DNA from: Rhodeus uyekii
Taxonomy: Eukaryota; Chordata; Actinopteri; Cypriniformes; Acheilognathidae
Direction of reading: 5' to 3'
DNA length: 64,000 bases
NCBI GenBank assembly: GCA_037043235.1
Contig: JAWRVZ010000250.1
Location: 498,501-562,500 of the forward strand
The notes under the pieces: model-generated
Database searches by the model: none
Told to the model about the DNA's origin: nothing
What the model saw: only the letters and a program-made list of their open reading frames with translations
In this document: positions 23,443 to 34,456 of the stretch, one piece after another
How the letters are laid out: every line of letters starts with the position of its first letter
Position numbering within the stretch: position 1 is the stretch's first letter
Made by a program: the position numbers and the translations under genes

Positions 23443-23826
23443 GGTTCCTGTCCATCAAATCATTTACTATACAGTTAAAATCACCACCCAAAAACACATA
23501 TTCATAATTTTTTAAATTCTGTAAAACTGTATTTACACTATTAATAAAACAAACTCTTTCAGTACCATTGGTAGTGGTATGCACATTAATAAACACCATC
23601 TCAAACTTTTCAAAAGTAGCCCGTATTATCATAAGCCTACCAGCTATAACATCTTCCACCTGATATGATACAGGCACAAACTTTTTTGCAAATAAAACAG
23701 CAACTCCTCCTCTATTAGAACTTAAACTTGTTAACAACGCTTCTCCTTCCCATTCCCTTTTCCAATCAATTTAATTTTTACAGTCAGTATGAGTTTCTTG
23801 TACAAAAATTACATCTATATTCTTCT
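23443..23826 (-). mobile_element. Tx1-like LINE, endonuclease fragment
   Basis: Frame 23737-23440 on the minus strand shows RGGVAVLFAKKF, FINVHTTTNG and FLGGDFNCIV, the central part of an EEP-type endonuclease. It continues the LINE across the hAT insertion. The N-terminal part of the endonuclease is lost where a DIRS fragment starts at 23,827. Confidence 0.75.
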
Positions 23827-24560
23827 GTTCCCTTTCAGGGAACTCGAGCTGCGTCAAAGCGCTAGGGGAAATAGCCTTGCGTCAGTCACGTGAAGATCTG
23901 TGCAACCAATGAGAGATGAACGCGTGTGAATGCGTCACCGCCGGCACGTGCCGGTGACGTCATGAGGAAGAGCATAAAGCGCGTCCGAAACCCGGAAGCG
24001 CCAGCTCTGAATGTCTGAAGCGGGCACGGAGGCGCAAGGAGCTGAGGCAAAGACGCAGCGTCTCGTTCCCCTCAGGGAACCAGGGTTACATTCGTAACCC
24101 GAGACGTTCCCTTTCAGGGAACTCGAACTCCACTCGGAGCATGCGTCGAATCCGCCATGCTCCGAGTGGAGTGGGCCCGGACCCTCAAAGGAGAAGCATG
24201 TCCGGCCAACTCGTAAGCTAGACAGATAGCCTCGACTATCCACCTGCTTAGGGTTTGCTTAAAAGCTGGAGCCCCCTTAGGGGTCCTAAAGCAAACGAAC
24301 AGTTGGTCCAACCTATGCCAAGTGGCAGTCTTGGGATGTAAGCGTCCAGTGCTCGCACTGGACAGACCTTGTTCTTGCTCCTACTCATGATCGCCAAATG
24401 GGGGGAGGGCAGAAGGCCTGCAGCGTGACAGACCGAGCCACATTAGTGGGAACCTTGGGGACATAGCCTGACCTCGGGTGGAGAAAGGTTTTTCCATCCC
24501 GGGCCGAACTCGAGGCATGAGGGAGCCACCGAGCCACCATCAAAGCCACCTTTGATCTTG
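23827..24560 (-). mobile_element. DIRS fragment with tyrosine recombinase C-terminus
   Basis: Starts on the plus strand with GTTCCCTTTCAGGGAACTCGAG, repeated with variation at 24,064-24,130. The minus-strand frame 24311-24114 has DQLFVCF, then LSRWIVEAICLAYE and the motif HSTRSMA, the catalytic C-terminal region of a DIRS tyrosine recombinase. The terminal-repeat arrangement fits the complex end (inverted repeat plus internal complementary region) of this class. Only this end is present. Confidence 0.7.
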
Positions 24561-24589
24561 TTTCACTGCGTTCAATTAAAAGTTCAGAT

Positions 24590-24780
24590 ATATATATAAA
24601 GGGGCCATACCATGTAGTGACTTAAACACGATTAATACAATTTTAAAATCAACTCTATAGCGTACAGGCAGCCAGTGTAAAGACTGAAAAACTGGAGTGA
24701 AATGATCCCGCTTACGAGTCCTGGTCAGAAATCTTGCTGCTGCGTTCTGAACCAGCTGTAAAGGCAGATTAATACTGGTG
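24590..24780 (-). mobile_element. Short L2/CR1-group LINE fragment
   Basis: The reverse complement translates to NLPLQLVQNAAARFLTRTR, then HWLPVRYRVDFKI, the late RT region of L2/CR1 LINEs. Both ends truncated. Confidence 0.7.
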
Positions 24781-24915
24781 TGTGTGAAACTGCGCGCTCA
24801 GGCTCTGCCCATCACCCTACCCAAGAGTGCACAAGAAACAGATGAGCGGGGTGATAGTTTCTGCAGATTATTTAAAACTATGTGATTAAAAACATTTATA
24901 AAAGTTTGTTTCACA

Positions 24916-24962
<47 letters not shown>

Positions 24963-25589
24963 CGCACACTCCCAAAAGCGAGACATCACACCCTATTATC
25001 CATTAATTCTTCCCGATGTCTGCAAACTATGATGGTAAATGTTATTATGTATTTTATTTTTTAATAAGTTATTTGTATAGTATCCACATACATATTATTA
25101 AATATATAATTTTGTACTGTTTTTGTCATCAACAGCTGTGAATGTATGATGTTTTATTAACAAAGTTTGGGAGGAGCACGTTCAAAGGATTAACGCAATC
25201 AACTCGTCATCAGCAATTACACCTCATCCTATCAGCATGAGAGGAAGCATGTATATATAGACATGTTCAACTCACCTACACCTCTTGACAGTTTATGGCA
25301 TCCTTCCACCACCCCGACTCCTCACACTTAATCATTCCTATCAAAGTCCGGATACGGGGGGAGTGCTCTAGGTTCGGGCTGAATACCGAGTTTGGGGCCC
25401 TCTCCTCGGACAGCACGCCAAATACGCTTACCATTTACTGCTCTTGAATTTGTAAGTGTGAACTCGTGAATCAGGGTTTGTTGTTTAACGAAGGTCTTGA
25501 GATCTGTCTTTTACAGTGTGTGATGCACGAATAATGAGTCACGCTGATATCATTAACGGTACGTATGCACACACACGCACACACACACA
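24781..25589 (+). repeat. Block-duplicated non-coding segment with unclassified repeat copy 2
   Basis: Matches 52,261-53,140. Contains a (CA)n tract at 24,915-24,960, then the unclassified repeat at about 25,130-25,480 (opposite orientation to 18,505-18,850), with TATATATAG near 25,255. A short exon-like unit follows: TTTTACAG, about 43 nt (TGTGTGATGCACG...ATTAACG), then GTACGTA. This unit is conserved in the other copy. No gene is proven. Confidence 0.55.
24915..24960. repeat. (CA)n microsatellite
   Basis: Perfect CA run of about 23 units; the D2 counterpart near 52,400 has only about five, so the lengths differ sharply between duplicates. Confidence 0.9.
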
Positions 25590-26956
25590 CGTATGCTAGA
25601 CCCAATACCAACTAAGCTACTGAAAGAGATGCTTCCAGAAATTCTCTTCTTAATTCTCTTCTTAATATTATTAATTCATTATTCATCTTTGTCATTAAGA
25701 TACGTACCAAAAACCTTTAAGCTAGCCGTAATTGAACCGCTTATTAAAAAAACACAACTTGATCCTACAGAATTAGTTAATTACAGCCTGATATCAAATC
25801 TACCTTTTTTGTCAAAGATTCTAGAAAAGGCAGTATCTTCACAACTATGTTCCTTTCTAGAAAGAAACAGCATCTCTGAGGATTTCCAGTCAGGATTTAG
25901 ACCATATCATAGTACTGAGACTGCTCTCATTAGAGTTACAAATGATTTGCTCTTATCATCCGATCGTGGTTGTATCTCTCTGTTATTGTTACTGGACCTT
26001 AGTGCTGCATTTGATACAATTGACCACAAAATCTTTCTAAATAGACTTGAAAACTATGTTGGCATTAGTGGAATTGCATTAGCCTGGTTCAAATCATACT
26101 TATCTGACCGTTATCAGTTTGTAGCAGTAAATGAGGAGATGTCATATCGATCACGGGTTCAGTATGGAGTTCCTCAAGGTTCAGTACTAGGACCATTGCT
26201 TTTCACCCTGCACATGCTTCCTTTGGGTGCAATTATTAGGGAGCATGGTATTAGCTTTCATTGTTACGCCGATGATACTCAGCTCTATATTTCTTCTCAT
26301 CCTGATGAAATGTACCAATTTACTACATTAACAGAATGCATAACTGATATAAAAAATTGGATGACTAATAACTTTCTACTGCTTAATTCTGAAAAAACAG
26401 AGATTCTAATTATTAGACCAAAAAGTTCTGCACATAATAATCTAGACTACTGCCTAACACTCGATGGCTGTTCTGTCAAGTCTTTGTCGTCAGTTAGAAA
26501 CCTGGGTGTGCTCTTTGATACCAAACTTTCATTTGAAAGCCACGTCTTTAGCATCTGTAAAACGGCATTTTTCCATCTTAAAAATATATCTAAATTGCGA
26601 CATATGCTCTCTAAAACAAATTTGGAAAAGTTAGTTCATGCCTTCATGAGTTCAAGGCTAGGCTATTGTAATGCTCTACTAGGTGGTTGCCCTGCACGCT
26701 TAATAAACAGATTCCATCTGGTCTAAAATGCAGCAGCTCGAGTTCTTACTAGAACCAGCAAGTATGAGCATATTACCCCAGTTCTGTCAAACCTGCACTG
26801 GCTTCCTATTAATCACGAATACATTTTAAAATCTTGCTAATTACTTACAAAGCATTAAATGGTTTAGCTACACAGTACTTGAGTGATCTCTTAATTCTCT
26901 TAACATTATAGTCCTTCACGTCTATTGCGATCCCAAAATACTGACCAGCTTATAAT
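25590..26956 (+). mobile_element. L2-group LINE (family A) RT, copy in block D1
   Basis: 5'-truncated copy joined to a CA repeat. Frame 25593-26726 (377 codons) reads from LDPIPTKLLKEMLP through PYHSTETALIRVTNDLL, LLDLSAAFDTIDHK, YGVPQGSVLGPLLF, CYADDTQLYISS and SRLGYCNALLGG, then a stop at 26,724 before the NAAARVLTRT region. Interrupted by SINE3 at 26,957 and an LTR element at 27,686; the 3' UTR resumes at 30,703. Confidence 0.85.
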
Positions 26957-27531
26957 TGCCGGCAGCAATGGCACCCTGTAGCATATGTTTGGTTGCTCAC
27001 AAAAGCTAAGCGGGATTTCGTGTGGTTATTTCCTGGATGGGAGACTGACCTGATTACTGGAAGTGGTGTTAGGAGGCCAGCAGGGGGTGCTCACCCTCTG
27101 GTCTTTGTGAGTCCTACCACCCCATTATAGTGACGGGGACACTGTATTGAAATGAGCACCGTCATTTGGATGAGATGGTAAACCGAGGTCCTGACTCTCT
27201 GTGGTTATTAAAAATCCCAGGATGTCTTTCGCAAGAGTAGGGGTGTAACCCTGGCATCCTGGCCAAATTTGTCCATCATGGCTAACCATGCTTAATAATA
27301 TTAAATTATAATAAACTCCTAACCATCCCCTTTCTCTGATTGGCTTTATCACTCTGTCTCCTCTCCACCAAAGCTGGTTTGTGGTCAGGGTTCTGGCGCA
27401 ATATAGCTGCTGTCGCATCATCCAGGTGGATGCTGCACTCTAGTGGCGGTTGAGGAGATTCCCCCCGTCCATGTAAGTGCTTTGAGATACTTTGATTAAA
27501 AGCGCTATATAAATGTAATGAATTATTATTA
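26957..27531 (+). repeat. SINE3-type (5S rRNA-derived) SINE, copy 1
   Basis: The head resembles 5S rRNA internal promoter elements: AAAGCTAAGCGGG (A-box region) and TGGATGGGAGAC (C box). The tail AAAAGCGCTATATAAATGTAATG with ATT repeats is LINE-like. Flanked by the 7-bp duplication TTATAAT (26950-26956, 27532-27538) inside the L2. The same insertion is at 61,361. Confidence 0.85.
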
Positions 27532-27685
27532 TTATAATACCTAGAATATCAAAGTCAACTGCTGGCGTTCGATCTTTTTCCTACTTAACTCCTAAACTCT
27601 GGAACAGTCTTCCTAATACAGTTCGGGAAGCAGACACATTCTGTCAGTTTAAATCTAGACTAAAAACACATCTCTTCAACCTGGC
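27532..27685 (+). mobile_element. L2 family A, C-terminal RT segment
   Basis: Continues the L2 reading after the SINE: codes for the SFSYLTPKLWNSLPNTVREADTF-type end and RLKTHLFNLA. Contains the target CTGGC (27681-27685) of the next LTR element. Confidence 0.8.
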
Positions 27686-28172
27686 TGTAACAAAAGGGGA
27701 CTCACAGGCAGAGATCCAAACGCAATGTCTTTATTAAGAATGGTCAATAATCCAGGCAGGGGGTCACAAGGGCAGGCAGACAGTAGCAGAAACGTGGTAC
27801 AGGCGGTGGTCAAGACAGGTAGCAGACAATCTTAAGCGTATTTCCAGGAACAGGTCGGGGCAGGCAGAGAAGGATCAGAAACGGGCAAACAGGCAAAACT
27901 GGTAACAAACAGACAGGAATTATAAACGCTTAGAAATGACAACCGTGGCTAGTCAAGACCTCGCGGTGAGTGTGTGTGTGAAGCAGTCTTTTATAGTACA
28001 TGAGATTGATGACAGGTGGTGAGACAAACAGTCATCATTACGTTCAGCTGTGTATGTGTAATCAGTGCAGTGTGATGGTTCCTGGGAAATGTAGTGTGTA
28101 GTGAAGTGTCAGTATAAGTGTGAGCTCCATCTGGTGGCCATGGAGGGGAGCGCAGAGCTCATAATCATAACA
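27686..28172 (-). repeat. LTR of element 1 (3' LTR in element orientation)
   Basis: 487-bp direct repeat of 30217-30702 with TGT...ACA ends. Contains AATAAAGACATTG on the minus strand (poly(A) signal region). Confidence 0.85.
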
Positions 28173-30165
28173 GAGCCCCCCCAATACGAACGCCTCCTGG
28201 CGTGAGGAAGCTAAAGGCACCGCGCGCCACCATGGCGGCGCCCAAAGTTCAATGTTCCAGGGTGGTGCCGGGGGCACGGACCAGGCTGGTTCAGGCAAGG
28301 CTGGCGGGTCTGTGAGGTCTGTCAGGTCCCAGGACGTAGCCGACGAGCCGAAGGACCCGATCGAAGCCGTAGGTTCCGGAGACCGAGGCGTAGGCGTGGT
28401 GACAACCTTCTGAGGTTGAGCCAGTGTGCCCGAGGACTGGTGCGGAGCCGGTGTGACTGAAGACCGAGGTGACGACGTCGGGATGGAAGAGCCCACTGGA
28501 GCCGAAGGGGTGGAGGTGCAGAGTGTAGTGGGGGTGCCGTAAGTCCGTGGTGGAAGTGAGGTGATGACAGACTGAGGAGAAGCCATTGGGATGAGGAAAC
28601 CCGGTGGAGCTACCAGGTCGAGGGTCACGGGTGAAGCCGAGGACGGGAGGAGCCAGGACGAAGCCGGTAGGTCGACGGGCCGAGGTTGAGAGAAGGGGTC
28701 TGAGGCTGGAGGCGGAGTCAGGGATTCCCCGACTGCCGACGAGGCTGGAGGCGGCAGGACCTGCGGCGGTCCCATCCAGGCGAGCACATGCAGTGGCGGT
28801 GCAGGACTGACGATCTCCAGCGGAGACAGGGCAGGAGGGCTGGCAGACACAAATAGGGACAGAGATGATAATGGGTGGGATAGGGTGGGAAGCGGTACCT
28901 CTGGCTCTGGTTGACGGGTCGTTGCAGGCTCTGGTTGACGGGTCGTTGCAGGCTCTGGCTGACGGGTCGTTGCGGGTTCTGGCTCTGGTTGACGGGTCGT
29001 TGCGGGCTCTGGCTCTGGTTGACGGGTCGTTGCGGGCTCTGGCTCTGGTTGACGGGTCGTTGCGGGCTCTGGCTCTGGTTGACGGGTCGTTGCGGGCTCT
29101 GGCTCTGGTTGACGGGTCGTTGCGGGCTCTGGCTCTGGTTGACGGGTCGTTGCGGGCTCTGGCTCTGGTTGACGGGTCGTTGCGGGCTCTGGCTCTGGTT
29201 GACGGGTCGTTGCGGGCTCTGGCTCTGGTTGACGGGTCGTTGCGGGCTCTGGCTCTGGTTGACGGGTCGTTGCGGGCTCTGGCTCTGGTTGACGGGTCGT
29301 TGCGGGCTCTGGCTCTGGTTGACGGGTCGTTGCGGGCTCTGGCTCTGGTTGACGGGTCGTTGCGGGCTCTGGCTCTGGTTGACGGGTCGTTGCGGGCTCG
29401 GGCTCTGGCTGGCGGATCTCTGGATCGGGCTCTGGCTGGCGGATCTCTGGATCGGGCTCTGGCTGGCGGATCTCTGGATCGGGCTCTGGCTGGCGGATCT
29501 CTGGATCGGGCTCTGGCTGGCGGATCTCTGGATCGGGCTCTGGCTGGCGGATCTCTGGATCGGGCTCTGGCTGGCGGATCTCTGGATCGGGCTCTGGCTG
29601 GCGGATCTCTGGGTCGGGCTCTGGCTGGCGGATCTCTGGGTCGGGCTCTGGCTGGCGGATCTCTGGGTCGGGCTCTGGCTGGCGGCGCTGGCTGACTGGT
29701 CGTGGCAGGTTCTGGCGGCGCTGGCTGACTGGTCGTGGCAGGTTCTGGCGGCGCTGGCTGACTGGTCGTGGCAGGTTCTGGCGGCGCTGGCTGACTGGTC
29801 GTGGCAGGTTCTGGCGGCGCTGGCTGACTGGTCGTGGCAGGTTCTGGCGGCGCTGGCTGACTGGTCGTGGCAGGTTCTGGCGGCGCTGGCTGGCTGGTTC
29901 GGAGCAAGACACTCACCTGACACTCATGAACGGCTTGCTGCCAACTCATGCTGGTAGTGTCAGGGAGGTCCATAAACTGGAGATGGTTAGCCCCGAACCG
30001 AAACAGCATTTTCAGCATCTCATCATTTAAGGACGAGAAGATGGCAAACATCCTGAACTTCGCTGCATAGACGTGGAAGTCTGGGTTATCCCTGGCTATC
30101 TGGAGGACCCTCCCCAGATATTCCAAGGTGCTACCACGTCCTTCTTGGGTGACGGGCTGAGACAT
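28062..30165 (-). CDS. Gag-like protein with Pro/Glu-rich minisatellite-coded tail (element 1)
   Basis: Start ATG at 30163-30165. The N-terminal ~90 residues are a globular gag-like domain: FHVYAAKFRMFAIFSSL, then LFRFGANHLQFMDLPD and MSWQQAVHECQ. Three in-frame arrays follow: 11-residue SQPAPPEPATT (about 6 units), 9-residue PEPDPEIRQ (about 10) and 10-residue PEPEPATTRQ (about 15). A one-base frame change occurs at the first array junction (about 29,690). Without it, the starting frame runs open to 28291 but reads the later arrays as Arg-rich ARARPRD/ARARNDPST; the other frame ends at 28062. Similarity of that second frame's C-terminus (RPVD..., SSVTPAPHQSSG, PPAPPWN) to element 2 indicates that it is the original coding frame. 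No known enzymatic function; a role in particle formation is inferred from the gag-like position. Confidence 0.6.
28910..29890. repeat. Three adjacent coding minisatellites (30, 27 and 33 bp units)
   Basis: About 28,975-29,400: about fourteen 30-bp units (GCTCTGGTTGACGGGTCGTT core). About 29,400-29,680: ten 27-bp units (GGCGGATCTCTGGATCGGGC core). About 29,685-29,890: six 33-bp units (GCTGACTGGTCGTGGCAGGT core). All unit sizes are multiples of three, so expansion preserves frame on both strands, which explains the long antisense frames here. Confidence 0.95.
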
Positions 30166-30216
30166 GTTTGAACACAGGTCAAAAAGACAGCTGGATCTTT
30201 TGTCGGCGAGGTCTTC

Positions 30217-30702
30217 TGTAACAAAAGGGGACTCACAGGCAGAGATCCAAACACAATGTCTTTATTAAGAATGGTCAATAATCCAGGCAGGGGTCACAAG
30301 GGCAGGCAGACAGTAGCAGAAACGTGGTACAGGCGGTCGTCAAGACAGGCAGCAGACAATCTTAAGCGTATTTCCAGGAACAGGTCGGGGCAGGCAGAGA
30401 AGGATCAGAAACGGGCAAACAGGCAAAACTGGTAACAACCAGACAGGAATTATAAACGCTTAGAAATGACAACCGTGGCTAGTCAAGACCTCGCAGTGAG
30501 TGTGTGTGTGAAGCAGTCTTTTATAGTTCATGAGATTGATGACAGGTGGTGAGACAAACAGTCATCATTACGTTCAGCTGTGTATGTGTAATCAGTGCAG
30601 TGTGATGGTTCCTGGGAAATGTAGTGTGTAGTGAAGTGTCAGTATAAGTGTGAGCTCCATCTGGTGGCCATGGAGGGGAGCGCAGAGCTCATAATCATAA
30701 CA
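30217..30702 (-). repeat. LTR of element 1 (5' LTR in element orientation)
   Basis: 486-bp partner of 27686-28172. The bases following it on the minus strand (GAAGACCTCGCC) do not match a TGG-type primer-binding site that I recognise. Confidence 0.85.
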
Positions 30703-31545
30703 CTGGCATACACATAACACATTATACATACATTTTTAATTCAAATCATGTAAAATGATTGTTAGGCTGCATAATTTAGGTCAGCCGGAACCGGGATGAT
30801 GTACTCAATACATCAGAAGAAGAATGGCATCTACACTGATGTTATTCTTTGTTTATTCAGAGGTTATCATGGACAGCTGGATCCAGGCCGTATCCAGATC
30901 AGATGAAGGACCTGCACCTGGACACGAGCACAACACTGTCCTGAAGTGTCTGTGGAGATCGTGACTCTACTAAACCCTCCCCTGTGTCTACACCCATCAT
31001 GAACCCATCTCCAATCAGACCAAATTGGACTTAATATTGGACTTGAATTGTTATCAATATAATAATCAAACTATCTATCTATCAATCAAATCAATCAATT
31101 CCCGTCTGCGTCCTACCTCCCCCGTCTGTGTCCTGCCTCTATCTGTTCTTATCTATTCCCTCCCCAATCTCCAACGAAAAAAAATCCCTATGTGTGTGTA
31201 TTAAATTTCAGTATTATGTTCTTATGTGTAATGTATGTGACGCTTGCTAATCTGCATTCTGTAAATTTCTGGAAAAAAAGTATGGCGGCACATGCAGATG
31301 CTGCGGCTAGGAGACTTGCTCCAAGTTTAATTTCGTTACACTGTACTTGTACATGTGAAATGACAATAAACATCTATCCTATCCTATAATCAAAACTTAA
31401 CACTTAATATTCATCAATTGTAGTAATTCGCCTGCTCTTTCCTTTCAGCCAACCAAACTTTGTTTATATTGTTTTCCTGTGACCACTGTAAAGCTGCTTT
31501 GAAACAATCTGTATTGTAAAAAGCTCTATATAAGTAAAGGTGACT
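30703..31545 (+). mobile_element. L2 family A, 3' UTR and tail, with a small insertion
   Basis: Resumes the L2 after element 1 (GGCATACACATAACACATTA). It ends with TTTGAAACAATCTGTATTGT and AAAGGTGACTTGA, the tail seen inverted at 5,690-5,770. The stretch about 31,080-31,388 is foreign: it ends GAAATGACAATAAACATC with a CTATC repeat, the look of another LINE 3' end. Confidence 0.75.
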
Positions 31546-32904
31546 TGAAGTAGTGTTGTAGAGTCGGATTGGCAGGGAAGAAGAGAAGCTCCGTCTTTTC
31601 CAGGTTGAGCTGATGCTCTTCGTCCATGCCGAGATATACGCCAGACAGCTTGTGGTGTGTGCAGCAACCACGGAATCATCTGGTTGAAATAGGTAGGTAG
31701 AGCTGTGTGTCATCGGCATAGCAGTGATAAGAATAAAAAGTATGCCTGTATGATGGGACCAAGTGCTGTGGTGTATATGGAGAAGAGCAGATGTCCAAGA
31801 ACTGAACCCTGAGGAACCCCAGTGATCAGTTGAAATTCTTTGGAGATCTCTGCGACATAGGATTCAATCCAGTGAAGTCCCTGTAATGCCAGGTGACGAG
31901 AGGGTGGACAGAAGGATCTGACGATTAACAGTGTCAAAGGCAGCAGATGACTGGCAGTAATGCAGTCCAGGTTGAAAGTTCATTCTTGAAGCCAGACTGG
32001 TTGATGTCCAACTGGTTACTTTGTAAGAGGTTAGATGATACAAGCAAGAACATGTTCAAGAACCTACTTGAATGCGGTAGAGAAAGTTCGCGTCCAGAGA
32101 GATTGTAGATTGTAGGGTAGCTGGAGAGAAATTTAGATACTTCTGCCTTTGTAAGTGGAGAGAAGATTTCTGGTTAGATCAGTGGTATGTCTAATTTTCT
32201 GTGTGTTGGAGCTGAGAACGGACTGCTGATAGTTGTTATTCTGTTAATGAAGAAATTCGGCAAAAATCATTTGCAGTTAAAGAGGTGGAGGGGGACGGAA
32301 GAGAGAACTGAATGTTTTGAAGAGTGTTCGTGAGTTTGAAGCAAAGATTTAGCAGTATGGAGATCATTAGAAAAGGTCGAGAGCAGAGATCGATACATAC
32401 TCAGGTCAGTTCAGGTCAGGTCAGGTCTTTTGATTTGTGCTATTTTCTCTCACCTGCACTTAGTTTGGACCGGTGTTCAAAACGCACAACGGTTAGCCAA
32501 GGTTTAGGGGACGTAGCACGTGCTGGCCCATGGACAGATATGGTCTAGACATGAAGTTAAAGCAGTGAATAAAGTGCCTGTTCTAGTATTCACATCCAGA
32601 GATGAGAATTGCTTGGGTGGAGGAAGAGAGGCTGAAACAATAGAAGAAAGATAGGAAGGAGAAGAAGAGCAGAAGTTTGGTCTGAAAGTGACTGGTAGAG
32701 GGGTTGGTGGTGTAGAAGTAGTAAGTTGTAGATTAAATTGAATGAAGAAATGGTCGCTTTTATGAAAAGGTTCAACCAGAGTGTTTTCAGCGATGCAGTT
32801 GCATGTGTGAATTAAGTTGAGTTGGTTGCCCGATTTGTGTGTAGCAGTGGTGATGAGTCATTTAAGTTTAAATGCAGCTAAGAGAGAGAGGAAGTCTGTA
32901 GCAC
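31546..32904 (-). mobile_element. Degenerate L2 family B LINE fragment
   Basis: Minus-strand pieces: 31937-31710 has ITGVPQGSVLGHLLFSIYTT; 31719-31414 is a broken RT continuation. Around 32,870-32,590 an endonuclease-end reading includes ATDFLSLLAAF, NLIHTCNC and KSDHFFIQF. Many frameshifts. Related to 9,130-10,400. Confidence 0.7.
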
Positions 32905-33198
32905 TGTAACAATAAGCTGCCGTGCGATGCGGAGAAACGAGAGAACTCGGAGTTGAAACAGAAAGTACTTTAATTAAACAGAAAGCAAAGGCACACGGGG
33001 GTGCAAAACACGGAGAACGGACATCCACACAACCTACTCTTGAAACGTTAACAAACGACAAAGACATGGGCTAACACAAAGGTTTAAATACACTAGGAAA
33101 TGACAAACAGGTGGCGAACTAAATGGGTAATCAAACTAACTAGACATCTACGGAAACACATGAGGGACAAACATAAGGATCATAACAGGACTGTGACA
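32905..33198 (-). repeat. LTR of element 2 (3' LTR in element orientation)
   Basis: 294 bp, almost identical to 35620-35913. Confidence 0.85.
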
Positions 33199-33296
33199 GT
33201 AGCTCCCCCTCCTGGAAGGCGCGACTTCGCGCCTAAATAGGTCGACAGCGGAGGGAAGGAGGGTGACCAGGGGGAGGACCGAACAAAACACTACAC

Positions 33297-34433
33297 CATA
33301 GGTGTCAAACTCAAGGCCCGCGGGCCACATCCGGCCCGGCGTGTAATTATGTCCGGCCCGCGAGAGCATTTTATTAATGGCCCGCGAGATGTCCCGCGCT
33401 CCAGCTGACTCGCCGAACACTTCCTGTATTAAACAGGAAGTGGCTAATGATGCTTCGCGCTCGCGCTAGTACCGCGCGATTGTTATTGTCAATTATCCAT
33501 AACTGTTCAGGCTCGGTACACAGTGCTTGTGCGCGAAATTCAGGTGTTGATCATCGGATGAGAAGAGCCCGCCCTCATGGCAGAACGTCTTCTTGCATGA
33601 TTGACAGGTCAGACAGCATATCAGCGCCAGCTGTCAGAGTGATAGTAAAAGCGCCAGAAAGAAAATACAGCGCAAAAAAAAAAAAACATTACGTCCTTAG
33701 GGACGTAACAAATATATTGAAATATTATTAAGTGTAAAAAAATTGTGATATAGTTTGTAAAATCTGCTATAACCCATGGGTAATATGCGGGATATTACGG
33801 TATATGTTTACTGACATCCTGCCGGTATACCCGTTTGTCTCATTTGCGGAGCTAATGTTTGTGGCAGTAATTAAATAATTTAATAAGACGGCACTATAAG
33901 ACAAATGACATAAGAGCAAATTCAACTGAATGATTTGATTTGTTATTGCTGAAAAGCAAAAATTGTATTTAGATTTCCAGGTTTTGTTATGCAGCATGTC
34001 CATATTTTGAATTTGTATAATTTTGACAGGATATATTTTTATGGAGAGCAAAATCTTTTATATATAAATCTTTTTAAGTTTTATATAAAATGACATAAGA
34101 GTAAAGAAATTTGAATGTTTGTTCTTTTAACTTTTACTTACTTTTACTTTACTTGTTTACTTTATTTCTAACTTGTATAATTTAGACAGGATATATTTTA
34201 ATTTGTTTTAAAGTTTTTTTTTAAATATTTTTATATTTTTAAGTTATTTAAGGTATAAGTTGATCTATTCCAGAATAATATTTCTGTCTGTTTTTATTCA
34301 CATCTAATTTAAAAAAAGGTAAGTTTTAAAAGTTTAGTTTTAGTGTTTTCAATAAATGTTTATCCTGTTCGGCCAGCGACCTAAAGTTTTTTTGGGATTT
34401 TGGCCCCCTGTGCAATTGAGTTTGACACCCCTG
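33297..34433 (-). mobile_element. Non-autonomous hAT-type MITE, copy 2 (inverted)
   Basis: 1,137 bp, reverse orientation of 22,301-23,434, with the same TIRs. The exact 8-bp duplication is CACTACAC (33289-33296, 34434-34441). No transposase. Sits in the 3' part of element 2 just inside the left LTR. Confidence 0.9.
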
Positions 34434-34456
34434 CACTACACAGAGTCCAGACAAAA

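Larger units (their letters stand above)
27686..30702 (-). mobile_element. Gag-only (non-autonomous) LTR retrotransposon, element 1
   Basis: Two direct LTRs, 27686-28172 (487 bp) and 30217-30702 (486 bp), both TGTAACAAAAGGGG...ATCATAACA on the plus strand, differ at only a few bases. The target-site duplication CTGGC is exact (27681-27685, 30703-30707), and removing the element restores the L2 reading CCTGGCATACAC. Minus orientation is shown by a GGGGGGGCTC polypurine run beside the left LTR and by the internal gene. The roughly 2-kb interior has no protease, RT or integrase, only a gag-like protein with proline-rich repeats. It would need enzymes from another element. Confidence 0.88.

Noticed and set aside
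26957..27100. A genuine 5S rRNA gene
   Set aside because: Only the promoter boxes are kept, the rest diverges, and it is followed by a SINE tail and target duplication.
28910..29890. Regular direct repeats that could be mistaken for a CRISPR array
   Set aside because: Units are contiguous with no unique spacers, the DNA is vertebrate, and the repeats lie within a coding frame.
28865..29957. Long plus-strand open frames (276 and 348 codons) of Leu/Trp/Gly-rich repeats
   Set aside because: They are antisense shadows of minisatellites whose unit lengths are multiples of three; the gag-like domain, LTR order and polypurine tract place the gene on the minus strand.
33447..34051. Two ~94-codon frames inside the hAT MITE (also at 22,678-23,284)
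   Set aside because: No transposase motif, and the element is too short; the frames occur by chance in AT-rich or palindromic sequence.
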